Assembly (NCBI GenBank): GCA_947568835.1
Contig: OX387604.1
Span: 25,325,076-25,389,075, forward strand
DNA length: 64,000 bases
Direction of reading: 5' to 3'
Source of the DNA: Protonemura montana
Lineage: Eukaryota > Arthropoda > Insecta > Plecoptera > Nemouridae
The translations under genes and the position numbers were made by a program. The notes beneath the pieces are model-generated. The model was not told the DNA's origin. It did no database searches and worked only from the letters and a program-made list of their open reading frames with translations. Positions 38,303-51,953 of this stretch are shown piece after piece; the first letter of the stretch is position 1, and every line of letters starts with the position of its first letter.

Positions 38303-38400
38303 CGCGTGGTGGTGCGTACGTGACTCGAACCCGGTATTTCGCCAATAGTGTGATCATGCGATCGAAGAATTCGATGCCTTTAACCGCACGACCAAGCGCA
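38303..38400 (-). repeat. tRNA-like pol III relic 3
   Basis: On the minus strand, TGGTCGTGCGGTTAAAGGC (38376-38394) resembles the A box of a Leu/Ser-type tRNA and CGGGTTCGAGTCA (38321-38333) is a close B box. A hairpin (ATCG/CGAT) lies between them. Box spacing is longer than in a class I tRNA. Confidence 0.5.
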
Positions 38401-38502
38401 CATCTATTTTTCTTTGCATTTTTGAGTTAAATAAGTCTCCTGACTCCAGCGGCCACTGGTGGATAATGGAAATCGTATTCCAACGGTTAAATATTTTCTC
38501 CG

Positions 38503-38588
38503 TCGAGTGGATTCGATCCAGGTAGCCTCTACTTTTGACGTTACCGAAGCAGCGACAACATCGATGGGCCACGCAGCCGGCCATACAA
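38503..38588 (-). repeat. tRNA-like pol III relic 4
   Basis: On the minus strand, TGGCCGGCTGCGTGGCCC (38566-38583) is A-box-like and GGATCGAATCC (38506-38520 region) is B-box-like. No complete cloverleaf. Confidence 0.45.
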
Positions 38589-38766
38589 TGAGAAGAAAGA
38601 TGAACTTATTTGAATTTCATTTTTGAAAACCTGGCTTACCATGGCGCTACATGACATCGACTGCACCCTCTGTTTACTTCCTATTAGAACGGCTAGTACG
38701 GGAATTTACCTCTTAAAATTATTAAAAAGTTACAGATAATTATTTTTTATTCTCGCAAATAGAACT

Positions 38767-38830
38767 CCCACCACACCTAGCAGTGCAGATGTACTAGGTC
38801 GCCACACCTAGCAGTGCAGAAGCACTAGAC
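38767..38830. repeat. 31-bp direct duplication
   Basis: Two adjacent copies of a block starting CACACCTAGCAGTGCAGA and ending in ACTAG, differing at a few bases. It lies inside the same repeat-dense 37.4-39.3 kb nest. Confidence 0.8.
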
Positions 38831-39175
38831 AGTTGAAAAATTAGGGTTTTCAGTTTCACCATGTGCAACATGGTAACGTGCGAACGCAAGCTTTAAAGGC
38901 TGACAAGTGGAACGCCAGTTAATGCCAGATGGACGAGCAATGTGTCCCTATTTACTCTTATTTGTTAAGTTTCACCGAACACGCAGTCGTGTTAAGACGC
39001 ACAGTGACCCCCAGCGCAATCTGTTGGATATGAAATGTACTCGATCAATCAATCAACTTCGGTCGGTAATCCAGATATTGATACGCCTGATGTTTAAAAA
39101 AAGAAAATATGGATATTTTGTCATCTATCTACATAAATATATCAGCCAAGTCGCCGAAGTATGAAGAACAAAATC

Positions 39176-39252
39176 CGGACCGGCTGGGATTCGAACTCGG
39201 TACGGTGGAAACTACCTGCCCGAGTAGCGACCTACTCAACATGCCATCGTGT
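39176..39252 (-). repeat. tRNA-like pol III relic 5
   Basis: On the minus strand, TGGCATGTTGAGTAGGTCG (39228-39246) is A-box-like and GAGTTCGAATCCCAGCC (39183-39200) contains a near-consensus B box. T-stem pairing is imperfect. Confidence 0.5.
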
Positions 39253-41365
39253 CAAGTTCACAGATAAAGGGAAATAACAAATACTTGAATAGCAAAGGAC
39301 GGACTCATCGTAAACTAGATGTACAAGTATTAAGCTGAAATTGTTGTACTCAAAAAATTAGCTGGAATTAACTGAAAGTATTCTCTCTACAACGATAATT
39401 TCTGTCAGCCATTTTAAGCACTCGGGGATTGTTTACATTTTGTGAAAAATGCAATTTGTGCAATTTTGTGCCCTTAATTTTCGCGCAAATAAATAAAACC
39501 AAATTTTTGTAAATGTTAGCCTTTTTTTGTCTTTTTGGTTTTTTTCCGAACCCGCCAGATGTACCAGGCTCTACCCAAAGAATTTATTTCTTAGTTAGCC
39601 TCAGGCACGTCGATCAAGTAGTCCCGGCCAAGTCTCAAAGTCCAACTTTTGCACAAAAAGTTATTTGGAATCACACTACAACGACTGGCGCTGCCGTCGA
39701 ATTTGCCACCCGGCATGCGATTTAGCGTGATTCCAGAACAACAACTATTTTTTCTGGCAGAAAATCGCCACTTATACGGCTCTACCTAACTCATTCTTTT
39801 CTCTCAGCCAGTACCACACTTCTCCAAACTACCTACGTACCTGGCCAAATGTAATTAAAAAGACAGACTAACTAATAACTGTATTATAAAATATTATTAT
39901 TTTATGTCTATAACCTGACTTGTTAACTCCTAAGAGTTATTGCTCAGAGAAAACTTGCCGCCTATTCGCTACTTCATGATCATGAGCATGATTTAATTGT
40001 TAAATTATGTATTTTTCCTGTCATGGTCATTTGGAATGATGATAAATGCCTTTCAGGGGGTGCAATGATGGAGCGCGATTATTAATTTTGATAAAACCAA
40101 AAATGGGGTTTTATCAGAAAGGTCACGTGTTAACTTTTGTATGAAATTGGATTTTAAAATTGTTCTGTTTCGTTTATGCTACGTAAACACATCGGAATTT
40201 GAAGTGGAGTTACAAATGTTCGGGCCTGATTGGACAAAGTAAACATATTTGCTCGAAAAAAGGTCCGTTGCTTTGCATGTAACTTTGATTAGAATTCGAA
40301 TGGTGTGCCAAAATGAGACTGCAATCGGATTTCGTCCTATCGTTAACAACTGAATCATAAAAACTAAGAAATATTGTAATTGCGTTTTTATCGTTGGTTT
40401 CATATAAATTCATGCAGTACAGCACTCCTATATCTTTAAACAGTAAAAAAAATATATTTACTAAAAAAGGCAGGCACACAGAACACAGTATCGTATAATC
40501 GTGCAATAATAAAATTGTGATTAGGACCAACCCACGGGCTGTTATAATATCACATAAACCTAAAAGAAAAACAAACCTTGAATTAACCATGATTATTGAA
40601 AACAGGAACTCATATCTTGCTACCTTTTCTCTCCCTTCCTCGTCTCTTAGCATTGGTTTTTCTATCAGAGTCCTAGTGCAATTGTACGTGTTGTCAATCA
40701 AAAAACATAACATTTGTCTGCTTTGCGTGAGGGTGCACGAATCAAGTTCTAAGCGTGCTTCGAGCAAACACGCAACCCATGGGCTAGTACACACTTGAGT
40801 TGTTCTCCTGCTATGATCACTATACATGCTTACCAGTTACCAGCAAGCCTACCCAGACGAGACCAGACCCTTTCTTGCTTAACCATTGATACTCAGTATA
40901 TCACAAACAATCACGCCAATAATCACGACAAGAAGATATCAAAGGGAGGATAATATCAGTCAATCGAATAATTTATAAGTTACGTTATTTATTATGACTT
41001 GAGTTGACCGAATACAATTATGCTGCTAATAATTTACCATTTCAGCTCGGTTACGCAGGATTATTGATTTTTATTAAAGTCAGCTGCACATATTTTGCTT
41101 CAAATAATTGATCTAGGCTACACGACTGTACGGGATGCTTTTCGTATTAATCTGCCTCATACTTGATGTCTTTGAAATTTTGTGACGAAGGGAACTTTGT
41201 AAAAGGATATTTGATGAAATGTCTCGTTCTGGTATTTCAGTAAAGGGGTGTAGAGATAAGCCCAAACTGAAATTGCGATTTCGAGCAAGGAAAGGAAAAA
41301 GGAAATATGAGAAACTTATTCCTCATTCGCTCTCCGTTTCCCTCTTTCTCTCTCTGTTTTATAAG

Positions 41366-41403
41366 CACACACACACACAACCACACACACACATATATAT
41401 TTA
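41366..41403. repeat. (CA)n(TA)n microsatellite
   Basis: Two CA runs separated by ACC, then a TA run, preceded by a CT-rich stretch (41329-41356). Confidence 0.93.
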
Positions 41404-41750
41404 TACCCTTCTACTGTTTGCTTGTTAAAATTGTGATAATTAGAGCCAAGATAAAACCAAAAGAACACCAACCTTCTACTATTTCTACTAAAAGTCTGGC
41501 CATGATCTTTCATTACGTTCCTTACATGTTCAGATAATGGATTTTAATTGAAGATTTTTAGGTGTTTTTCGATCAAAGATTAGTACAAAGTATGTGCGTA
41601 CAAAATAACCTTCTTAGTTCTTGTTTCAAAAAAGCCTTTGTGTCGCACATCATTTGAGTCCTTATTTTGAAACACGAGTTTTATATTGCAACGCATCCCA
41701 CCATTTCAACTGTCTGCTATGCAAAGGTCACCAGGATAACTAACCACCGA

Positions 41751-41824
41751 GCATTCGTGGCCCATGGGCTACCAGGCATTCTAAGCCCATGGGCTACCAG
41801 ACATTCTAAGCCCATGGGCTACCC
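41751..41824. repeat. Three 25-bp units with a palindromic core
   Basis: Three tandem units, each carrying GCCCATGGGC; in units two and three the palindrome extends to AGCCCATGGGCT (12 bp). A related ACCCATGGGCT occurs at 40776-40786. May be a small minisatellite or a clustered protein-binding site. Confidence 0.9.
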
Positions 41825-44800
41825 TTACTTCAGTTTCTCAGCACATTTCTTTTCCAATGAAACTTTTCCAAAGTCTCCCTTGAGACATGTTGGTGTTTTG
41901 ACACGTGTTTGAGTCGAAGAAAAAGAATTGAAAAGTGACCAACAGAGTTTTTCAAGCTGTCACGCAATTTATATTTCGATGGATTACTAGCTGAACGACT
42001 AATTAATATGTAATTAGTCTAAAAATAACAGCAGTCTTGAATATCCCCTCCTTTTAAAATAATTTGCTTAATCTTTACTCAATCTGGTAAAAACATGGCG
42101 TCGGCGATAACAAAATCTGTTTTCGTTTTCATTGAGATTTTTCATTCGTGCATCGTCAGATTATTCATCGGTGGCATCATTCGACAATAACTCTTCACTA
42201 ATAACAATTAACGAAAAACCAGCTTTGTTCTACGTTCAATGTATTATCATAACACAGTTAGGTATTATATGAACAGCTGCTTGAACTCTTTCTTAATTGC
42301 TTCTAGACAGGCATCTCTCAGGAATCTCTCATGATCGCCCGGGTGAATTCAAGCGTACTCACTGACGATTTCAGCTTTGCTAATTTTATGAAAATTAAGA
42401 CCCCAGAAAAAAATAACCCTTCTTAACAAACGAATGCCTATATATTACTTGATAATTTCTCCATAAAAAAACATAGAAACCATAGAAACCTTGAAAAAAA
42501 ATGCAACAGTTTTGATGGTTAAATTGATGCATAAAAACAAACTCTTGATAAAAAGTTGGTTGAGGTTTCTTCACGGACATTTGCAGTGCGGTCTTTCATT
42601 TTGCTACAGCAATAAAACTCGAGCAAAGGAATCACTTGCACGCTTTCCTATTTGCACTCTTTTTCGTGGACAATGCTCTAGATGCAACGTCCGTTTTTCT
42701 ACCACCTACCGAGATCGCAAAGTACGGACACGAACCAAAATATTACCTAACGTCCCCATCGCTTTCAATCAGCAATCCATCGGTATTCTGTGCTGTACCG
42801 TTCCATTCGTAAAAGCGTTACTCTGAAAGGATGGGACCGGTACACCGCTCTGTATTGCTCACTTTTTCTGCCCTGAGTACGAAGGTCACCCCGTGGTCGA
42901 GAAGCCCAGCATCAATCGACCACCTACTTGGGTAGCCTACCTACCTAATGCCACAAACCGATACGATCGACACTTTTAAAGATACAACAACAACTATTAT
43001 TGTCTTTTCTACTAAATTCATTTTTACCTGAAAAAAATTTTAGTTCCTCAGCTTATTTTTTTACCATTGTCTAAAAAACCCTATTCTTTTCTTTCATATT
43101 TTATTATCTTTATCCGCTTTTTTTTTTAATTCATTGCGGATTCCTCAAATAAAAACAGACATACAATCTCGATCCACTGCATGGAAACATCCGATACATC
43201 TGCAAATGAAAAAGTGTGCCGCTACCGCATTTTTACTGGGTGAAATTTCTGTATTCTATTATCACGTACCTATCATACTCGAATCCAATAGCAAAAGCAA
43301 GACGGAAAAATTGTCTACACGCACATAAGTTCAATGGATAATTTGATTTCTTCTGAAAGCAACAGCCTATACGTGTGTCTGCTAATATTGCAAGTTTTTA
43401 ACATAAAATCTATAACGGAGAACATTGAGTTTGCTTGCATGCTCTCGCGAGCGGCTTGCTCCTTGCTCATGTTAGATCTTGAGTAGTCTCAAGGAAGGAA
43501 GGGGCTAGCTGAGCCCATGCACGGGTAAAGTGCACTTATATGTCTAGGTACTAGACTTCACGGGTAATCTAATAATTGAACTGCAATTACTTTGAGAGTG
43601 CGTGACTTAAACAGGGGTTATCTTTACCCCTACTCATACAAGGCACCGTTTTTTAAATACGTACTGGAAAATAGATTGAAAAACGCGAAAATCTTGAAAT
43701 ATCTGATGTTGAAGCGGAAGGTTAGGGGTAGTTGTATTTAATGGCGATCTTGTTAGTTCTGTAATTGCAAATGCTCGAAATGAAACATGTTTTTTTTTAT
43801 CGCTGTTTGAATCTATTATGGTTTTACTTACTAATCATTCCTAAGGCTCTAATGCAAATTGGTGAACTGATTATAGGTGTTTTTAGGCCGTACGTAGCCC
43901 ATTGAAAAGAAAGATTTGAAAATGTAGCTACATGCGTTCTAATTTCAAAAGGAATAAGACACAATTCTGAAGCTTCTCACTTCTGTTAGCTGGGTTTCCA
44001 TCTGCGTCCTAGTATGTGTAATGGAGCAGTCGTTTAGAGTTATTTTATTTCTTTAAGTCGCCACACGACCGAACTAAATACAAGGTGCTGCCCCTTCCAC
44101 TTTGATATTTAACTACAATAATCTATGACCACTGACCACTAAAAAGGTATACTTCATATAATTAATAACAGTCCTGTCTACCGAATAAATTATATTGCTT
44201 ACTTAAATGGAAATGCACGGTGGACTTATTAACATAACGCAAAGAAGAGTAAACGAACAATTTTGTAAAATAATATTTCCAAGTTTGCCTGAATTACATT
44301 TACCTTGACCGAAAGTCTTACTTAGAATTTCACCTGGTGAAGCATTCTTACGAGGAAAGGGCACGTAAATTAGCATTTAACACTGCAATAAGATTCAGCA
44401 TGTAATACATTTTATTGTGTGAAATGAAATGAGATATGTATCTAGTAAAACTTTTAATTAGGTTTTTGGTGAGCCTTAAAAATTTTCATTGTACTTAAAT
44501 GTTTGCTATACCTGGCTATAATATTATATAATCTAGTGTATTAGGGTTCTCAATTCTCGTTGAAGTGATTCTTCGGCGCATAATGCATGTGAATGCATCC
44601 AATTATTGGTGGTTTTTAATTAATTTTCTTTGCGTTATAGTATATAAATAAATGTGTGGCTTTTGTATAAGACTTAGCATGGACCACGGTCTACTGCTTT
44701 TCAAGTTATTATGAAATAAACTGTACGACATCAGAACTTGTTTCTTAGCGTTGAAGTCTTTTCTTGCCTAGAATGCGATTTTTTATATAAGATGCCATAT

Positions 44801-45823
44801 TCGTGCGCGTTTCGTGTCTGAGATCCCCTGCTCACTGGAAGACAATTATTCACGAGACGTTAGCTTCGAATTTGTTTCTATCCAACTGCTTTATTGATTA
44901 ATAAAAGTGGACTAACAGGGTTTGCGATGTCAAGCTAAAATCATTTTTGGGAACTTCTTTTTCAATGCCTCCAGGCACGAAGGTTCGATCCTAAAAGTAA
45001 ATATCAATTGTTTTATACAATGTCGCTATACTGTCAGCAGCTTATTTATCATGCACTAAATGATAAATTGACACTTGATATGAGTCTTAATCTTGTACTT
45101 TTATTGAGAATTAACGAATTCTTTCCTAAACACCACATAGTTGCTCGTTGACAGGAAACGCCGGTGGTCAAATTTTCGTTCTTTCTATTGATAACCATCC
45201 TGATTTTAATAAACTTCGCACGTATTTAGAATACATTTATTCGATTATTCTATGATAATTAATAATACATGACACTATTAAATATAAATAGAGCCATCAA
45301 TTTCAAGTGCCATTGAGTTGGTAGTTACACCAAGATATATTTTCGCATGCCCATTACGTGGCTTCAACTGAAAGAATTGCGTGCAGAGTTCCATCATGCG
45401 AATTCAAATTACAACGAAAATGGAACTGATATTGCTCGTTGAAAACAAAAGGAAATAAAAAAACGTAAACTGCATAATGATATGCATAGATGATCATTTG
45501 ATGTACCTAGATACAAATGTTGGCCGGGGGCGACGGAAACTAAGCCACTTGGGGCTATAGCAGCCAACGGAAATATATCGTCTACTTGTTTCTATCAACT
45601 GTATAGTGAATGCCTGATAAATTGTTAATTGTAAGCTTGTTGGAGCTTGGCTAAGCTATTAAATATGATTCCTATATAACAACTGTATAAACGGTGGTCA
45701 TTATTCCTCTTCTCCTTCATCGGCATAGTAAGATTATCACAATGGTTTGGCCAGTGAGACGCACAAAGATCCTCACTCTATCTTATAGCAACTCGCAACC
45801 CAAAGATTTGTAAAACTCTAATT

Positions 45824-45851
45824 ACACACTCACACACACATATATATATAC
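45824..45851. repeat. (CA)n(TA)n microsatellite
   Basis: Short CA run followed by TA run; another CA-rich run is at 46214-46233. Confidence 0.9.
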
Positions 45852-48073
45852 AGACAGATCTTTAATCTCACATCATACTAACTTTTTTATAGTCTTAAAC
45901 CAAGTTCTTTTTTCTCTGTATGATTTTTCGAACCTTCTCAAAGAGTAGGCACGTATAAGTTGGAAATGAAAATGATTTTATCTCTGTTTCACACGTTTAT
46001 AGTCTCTTTCGTGTGAGCTGATGGAGCTAGGGCGAGTCTCAACGATTTGCAGTGTTTTTTTCTGTTCTGTGAGAATGCCACACATAACATCAACATAGAT
46101 GTGGCCGTGAATATGGCTATGGATGGTGATACTAGTAACTAGAATGCGAATAGTTCAAATTGTTGTTATGAAGACGTCAGTTTAACAAGTTAAGCTCGGG
46201 CAAACAAAAAGAACACACACTCACACACACACAGAAAGCGACCGAACAGCTGATCATGCTGGGCCACCAGTGGCAACCTTTCAGACTGCACTTCTTCCTG
46301 CTTCATTGAATGCAAGTCAAATTTGTAACGTTTCTTAAATGAGCTTACATGCTTGTACCATACCAAAACCAGTCAAAAGGTTCTTTGTTATTTTCATGTT
46401 CTTCTTACCTCTGATGAATCTAATTTACATACCCAAGGTTGACGAACCTTCAAGAAACTAGAGAACAAACGGTCAGTGATTTTCAAACTTTCAATCGGCC
46501 ATCCTGTCAAACAAATGCAAATTGTCCGGCCATCTTGCTTGGGTTTGAAACATTTTGGCTAAAGTCACATCACCAATGGATCGAATTACACCACCGATTT
46601 ACCTGAATATTTGACCGAAGGGAGAAGTAATTATAATCTTGTAAGGAATGTACTGTACCAGTTGAAATCACGGAAGACTCAAATTGTTTTTTATATTTTC
46701 TCCTACTTTTTCGCATTGGTGGCCTAGCAAGCCTATCGAAACTACTTTCTGAATAATTATTATATTAGTATCGGCGAGGAGATGTTTTTTTTTGTCATAT
46801 TGGCAACGCCGTGAAGCATTGCAGACAGAATAACTAATAAGCATAATATAAGATCTGCCAAAGATAATTACTTTTATTGTAGCCGAATAGCGGATCATTT
46901 AGGTATGCAAGTAAATTGTCATTGCTGAAAAACCTGAAGTAATAAATATAAACGTAATACAACACAGCAACAATTATTATAATTATATCGTTCTTAGAAA
47001 TTATATGTCAAAAACAAAATATTAAGTGACGTTGTTTTGGAATTGGCTATCGATTTTTTTTTCGATGTGCATACTAATTTGTACTGGCAAATGGCAAGAA
47101 TGTGCGTGCAAAAGTTCGTGATCTCAGATGCACCGGCTTCTTAGCCTGCAAGTTGTCTGCTTAGCTGCTGCATTCTCTTCATCGCCTACTCATCAACTTC
47201 GTCTCCTCGACCTATCTAGATTTAACTCCAACTAAATGAACCAACTCCAAACTATTTTTAAACTTACACAATTCAAACAAAAATTGTGAAATCACCAGTA
47301 AACTCAATGTAAAAAATCGACAGAAAGTTTCAATCGAAAATCGGTCTGGAGCGTCAAGCACCTACAGCTTTATACTCAATGGATATGAATGGAAGTCAAA
47401 TGGACACCACACCATAGTACCTCCACACCAGTATATAAAAACTTCAATCCGTCTCAAAACTGGCATGATCGTAAAAATATTCGTTAAATTTTAACATCTT
47501 GCAGCTCTCTTTTCACTTCAAGCATCAATTGGTTGGACCCAACACCCTCTTTTATTTCTCTCAAATAGAAATGTTTATTTACCCGAGAGTTCTTGCTTTG
47601 TAATTTCGTTTGTTAGATCAGGAGTCAAGGGGTTTTATTGCATCTCTGTAGTATGTACTGCTAGGAAGAGAAGCGCAAAAGTAAACTAAACACTTTCCGT
47701 GTTAATAAATTAATTCTCTTGGACTCTGATATTTTGTTTCGATTTTATTCGTTTGGTGTAGACCATAATTCCTTAGATGTGGTTCTTTTTATTTGTAACA
47801 GTTCTATTTGGGTGGAAGAGGAAATACAATTGTGCTGTTTTATTTTAAGACTGTCTTCGTCCGGGCCAAACCCCGAATGCGCCAGAAAACTCCTGAGAAC
47901 TTTACACTAAAAATGCATTCATATTTTGAAGTTTTATTATTTATTTAATTTCGTTCGTGCATCTGACGAAACGGATCTAAATAAGACAAGGTGTGGCATA
48001 TTTTCAAAAGAACATTCCGCCTCGTAGAGCAACAAAAGATGTCCCAAATTTAGACAAAAACACTATAAACAGC

Positions 48074-48130
48074 CACCCATGTAGCTCATTCGCCTGGCTA
48101 GGCCAGCCCCCACGCTGCAATTCCAAAATT
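48074..48130 (+). repeat. Weak tRNA-like relic
   Basis: TGTAGCTCATTCGCCTGG resembles an A box and GCTGCAATTCC a degenerate B box. Very decayed; could be chance. Confidence 0.25.
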
Positions 48131-49788
48131 TCGTATTTTAGATCTTATAAGTAGTCGCTTTTACCCACGGCAATAAAGTCTAGTCGATCTTTTCTCCCAC
48201 TGATGATCCCAGGTCCACAGACCCTCGACCATATCATTGTTATGATGATAAATAATATCGCAAGAGTGATTACCACAGCTCGATTACAAGTTCAGGTAAA
48301 TATGAACCCGCGGCTCTTTCATTCCGATAGGCATTCGAAATAATAACTTTAAACATCCTTATTTCGCAACCATAAAACCGAACCTTTTACCCGTATAAAT
48401 AGTTCTGATTCAAGACCTATTCAAGATGAGACCTATTCAAGATCACGCTTTGGCGGTAGCGTGCAATACCCGACTGCACCTAACGTAATCAAATCATGGT
48501 CAAATCAACCTGCATTTTGCCATCTCATTATGCTGTTTTGCACAGTGCGATCTACTCTGAAAGTTCGGACAACAATTATCCTCTGGACTTTTACACTTAC
48601 CACAGCTCTTACTCTTGTCGTCTTGTTTATAACTACGTGTATGCTTTTACAACAAGTCGGTGGAAATGTTGGCAATAAACCGACTAAAATCACCTCTAAA
48701 ACCTCTCCCTGGGCACAATTGCTAAATTCCTTATTCAGTCATCTCCTGTGGCCATGGCCGGCAGGTTAGCAGCAAATGCCGTCTCATTTCTTTGCAGTGT
48801 AACCCAGTCTCACCCAACCTTACCGAAATCACGATGCGGATGATCATGCAGTTAAATCGCACCCTCAGGGCTCAGGCTGGAATTAACCATCGATATAGAC
48901 CAATTCCATTTTGCCTTCTATCACAGTTCTTCTATACTACTAAGTTACGAATGACCAATCCATTTGCGATTCGGTATAACTCAAAAAGTTGAATAGTATA
49001 GTAGGTAACGCCCCCCAATCTACTCTTTACAGCTTTCAGCTTGGGGCTCACTGACGTTTCGATCTCTTTGCATTCTTTTCTTAAAGAACACATCCCCACT
49101 CGTGTTGCCATTGTACTGGATATTGTAATGCTTTCGAATAGCACAAGAATAGGTCCATTATGAGCATTGAACCTTCTAATAGTTATTTCCAAGGCATCTC
49201 CTACTTTGATGTTTATATTGTTTCAGAATGGACGTTCTTTATTAATTCTTGGTATTAATCGAGAGGATTGAAAGCAGCTTAACATTTTTTTGATCATGAC
49301 TGATAGCATTTTAGGATCAAATGAAATAGAAATATCTATAATTGACTCGAAAATTGTCAATAACACATTTTCTGTAAGCTAGCCAGACGTCAGTGGTGTT
49401 GACAAACGTCCCTTTCAAAAATCCTTCCACTTCGATTAGCGTTGAAAAAAAAAAGACAAGAATCAAGAAAATAGGTAATTAGCGATCGATTAATTTGAGT
49501 GATTTTCAGGCCTGATTGACCATGAACCTCCCCAGCCAGCGAACGAGCGAGCGAGTGAGCCAGCATTGGCCCAGCCATGTGCCTAGCCAAACACTGCGCT
49601 GGGCTCTGCACTCGGATTAAGTAATGTACGAGTTAGGATTCTCCTATAATGCGGATAGTTGAAGTTAGACAAGGTAACACGTCCAGGACCCATGCAAGCT
49701 TGAAATGAATTTCAAACCGGTTCGATTTTATAAGAAAATAATAAAGTGCAGCTCCGTTTAGGCATCTAGCGCCAGTGGCTTATCCTCG

Positions 49789-49877
49789 TTCTCTCTCTTT
49801 TTCTTCTCTTCTCTCTTCTCTCTTCTCTTCTCTCTTCTCTCTTCTCTCTCCTCTCTCCACTTTCCTTTCTCTCTCTG
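49789..49877. repeat. TCTCTTC-rich pyrimidine microsatellite
   Basis: About 90 bases of CT with TCTCTTC units; the minus strand is GAGA-rich. Confidence 0.92.
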
Positions 49878-49934
49878 TCGCTTGCTGAGAGTTACGTCAT
49901 GGTAGTACCAGAGAGTGACTTGAGTGGCCCAGTG

Positions 49935-50035
49935 CCCTTAGCGCAGTTGTGAGTAGAGCACTTGCATTGGTGCATAGGTGCATAGGTGCATAGGTGCATA
50001 GGTGCATTACATATGAAGGTCCGCATTCCACGTGC
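49935..50035 (+). repeat. tRNA-like relic containing an 8-bp repeat
   Basis: TTAGCGCAGTTGTGAGTAGAGC resembles a tRNA A box/D-arm and GGTCCGCATTCC (50018-50029) a degenerate B box. Between them lie five copies of GGTGCATA (49969-50008), suggesting repeat expansion inside a former tRNA-derived sequence. Confidence 0.35.
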
Positions 50036-51930
50036 ATTTCTTTTACTATTACCCCAAAATGAGGTTTCAACTGTCTGAGCTCGTAAGATCAAAGTCATAA
50101 GACCCGACACTTATTTGATATTTGATACTTAATTGACAAAATTGCGTAATTTTGGTTCTCTGACTTGTTGTTCTAGAATCACGGCAGCTTCCTTTCATCC
50201 TTCTGATTGCTAATATAAAAATAAATAATAAGAGCGGTCAAAACTCAAACGCAAACAAAAAATAACACATTTTCCTTGATTATAAACGGAACGATCATTT
50301 GTAACTAAATACTTTTTTTGATAAATCGTTTCCTTTAATTGCTTTTAGTGTTTTGTTCAGAGTTGTTCTTTTGACATTTCGTCTTTCGTTATAATAGTAA
50401 TATTACACCCAATCACATTTGTATACATCAGAAGAAGATTTCTACTGCTCCACCCACATTACGGTACAGGCGGGCACCCATCGTCTCTAAACACATTAAA
50501 GCAGTTACTCTCTGTCTATCCCTCGATTTACTAACGCCATCCGAAATTTAGCCGACTCAGAATCCGACAAGATTGCTCATTTAAAACGCTCCAAGATTTC
50601 CTGGAAAAATTACTGATCCGGACACAGTTAACGATTGATACGATACATCAATCCAACTCCGTATGTCATTTATTGGGAAGAAATTGGCTTGAAATGGAGC
50701 AACTGTGATGTAACTAAGAAATCTCTGATACTGCAATGTTTTGGTCATTGTTAACGAATGAAACCAATCTAATTCCTATGTGCATTGGCGTTCATTCATT
50801 GTCAGGAGCGCAGAAATCTAATCTAAGAGACTTATTGGTTCATAAGAAAGATAGCGTAGCCCATACTCTCATCTTTTTCTTCCCTTTTTTGTACATAGCT
50901 CAAAGCTAACCTTATAAAAATCGCCTCCTATCTTAAGAAAGCCGCAAGACTTAGAGAAGAACAAGTCTAGATGAGAAGTTATTAATAAAACGATTGGATA
51001 TAGTTGGTAGATTGGTGTAGGTATGGGTAAATAGTTAGAAATGAAATGGCTGTTAGTGCAAGTGCAATGGTGGTATACGAGTTTGATCTTGTGGGAGAGA
51101 GAGGACTAAAGCAAAGTCTTCACCGAACGAGCTGCTTTTAGACTTGTGAGGAATGATTTGTCTTCTCAGCGTGAAGTCCTGACCTTCTCACATATATCTC
51201 AGCAGTTGATGAGACTTGAGACTGCAATATTTGTATGCCCTATAGTATTTATATTTTATAGCGCTTGTTTTCACTTTTAACAACACTACAAACTGTAGCA
51301 ATAAAAATGATGGATTAATGATTAGATACAACAAAAAATCTTGCGCGGTGCTGATCGAAAAAAAAAAGTAATATCTTGAAATGTAAATCATTATGGAAAT
51401 AATTAAAAGTGTTTCACGCTCGAAAGATAAGGCCACATTTCAATTACAATCCAACAATAGAAGTCAATATAGTTTGGTTTTGATAAGTCATTTCTCCTGC
51501 TACTAGTCCCAATCAATCATTCTTGATTTGATACGGTGTCGTTCTGTGAAAATGTTAGTTAGCCTTATTCTCAACACGATATTTCGGTTGAATCTCAATC
51601 CTTGTGAGTACAATGGACTTTCGTATTGAAATCAAAGTAAGCAACAGCCAGTAGAAAGAGCATGCAATGTTTTAGATAATTAGAAAAGTAACCAGTAGCT
51701 CGTCACTGGCAATTTTCTTCACAAAATTCAAGATTCAATTGCTCAGCGCAATTGTAGAAATCCACGAGTCATAAAATCCAAAGAGCATTAAAGCTCATTT
51801 TTAATTAGATGTTAACTTGATTTATTCAGCTTGCGTAAAATAAGTAGTAATTGGCATCTAACTACTGTTTGCGACCAGTAATTCGCTACCGGATACAAGT
51901 ACCTATAATATGCACATTGTCCATTGTACA

Positions 51931-51953
51931 TAGTAGGTAGTAGGTAGTAGGTA
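51931..51953. repeat. 7-bp tandem repeat (TAGTAGG)
   Basis: Three copies of TAGTAGG. Confidence 0.85.

Larger units (their letters stand above)
39261..49788. other. dac intron, mostly unique AT-rich DNA
   Basis: Apart from the listed microsatellites and the 25-bp repeat, I see nothing definite. The 205-codon minus-strand frame at 40210-40827 is hydrophobic and low in coding character, with no known domain. ATTA-rich segments at 40955-41110 and 44560-44660 would be reasonable places to test for conserved enhancers. Confidence 0.45.

Noticed and set aside
40210-40827. 205-codon minus-strand ORF
   Set aside because: No recognisable domain, composition typical of AT-rich random sequence, and an unconvincing start context. 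Possible but unsupported.
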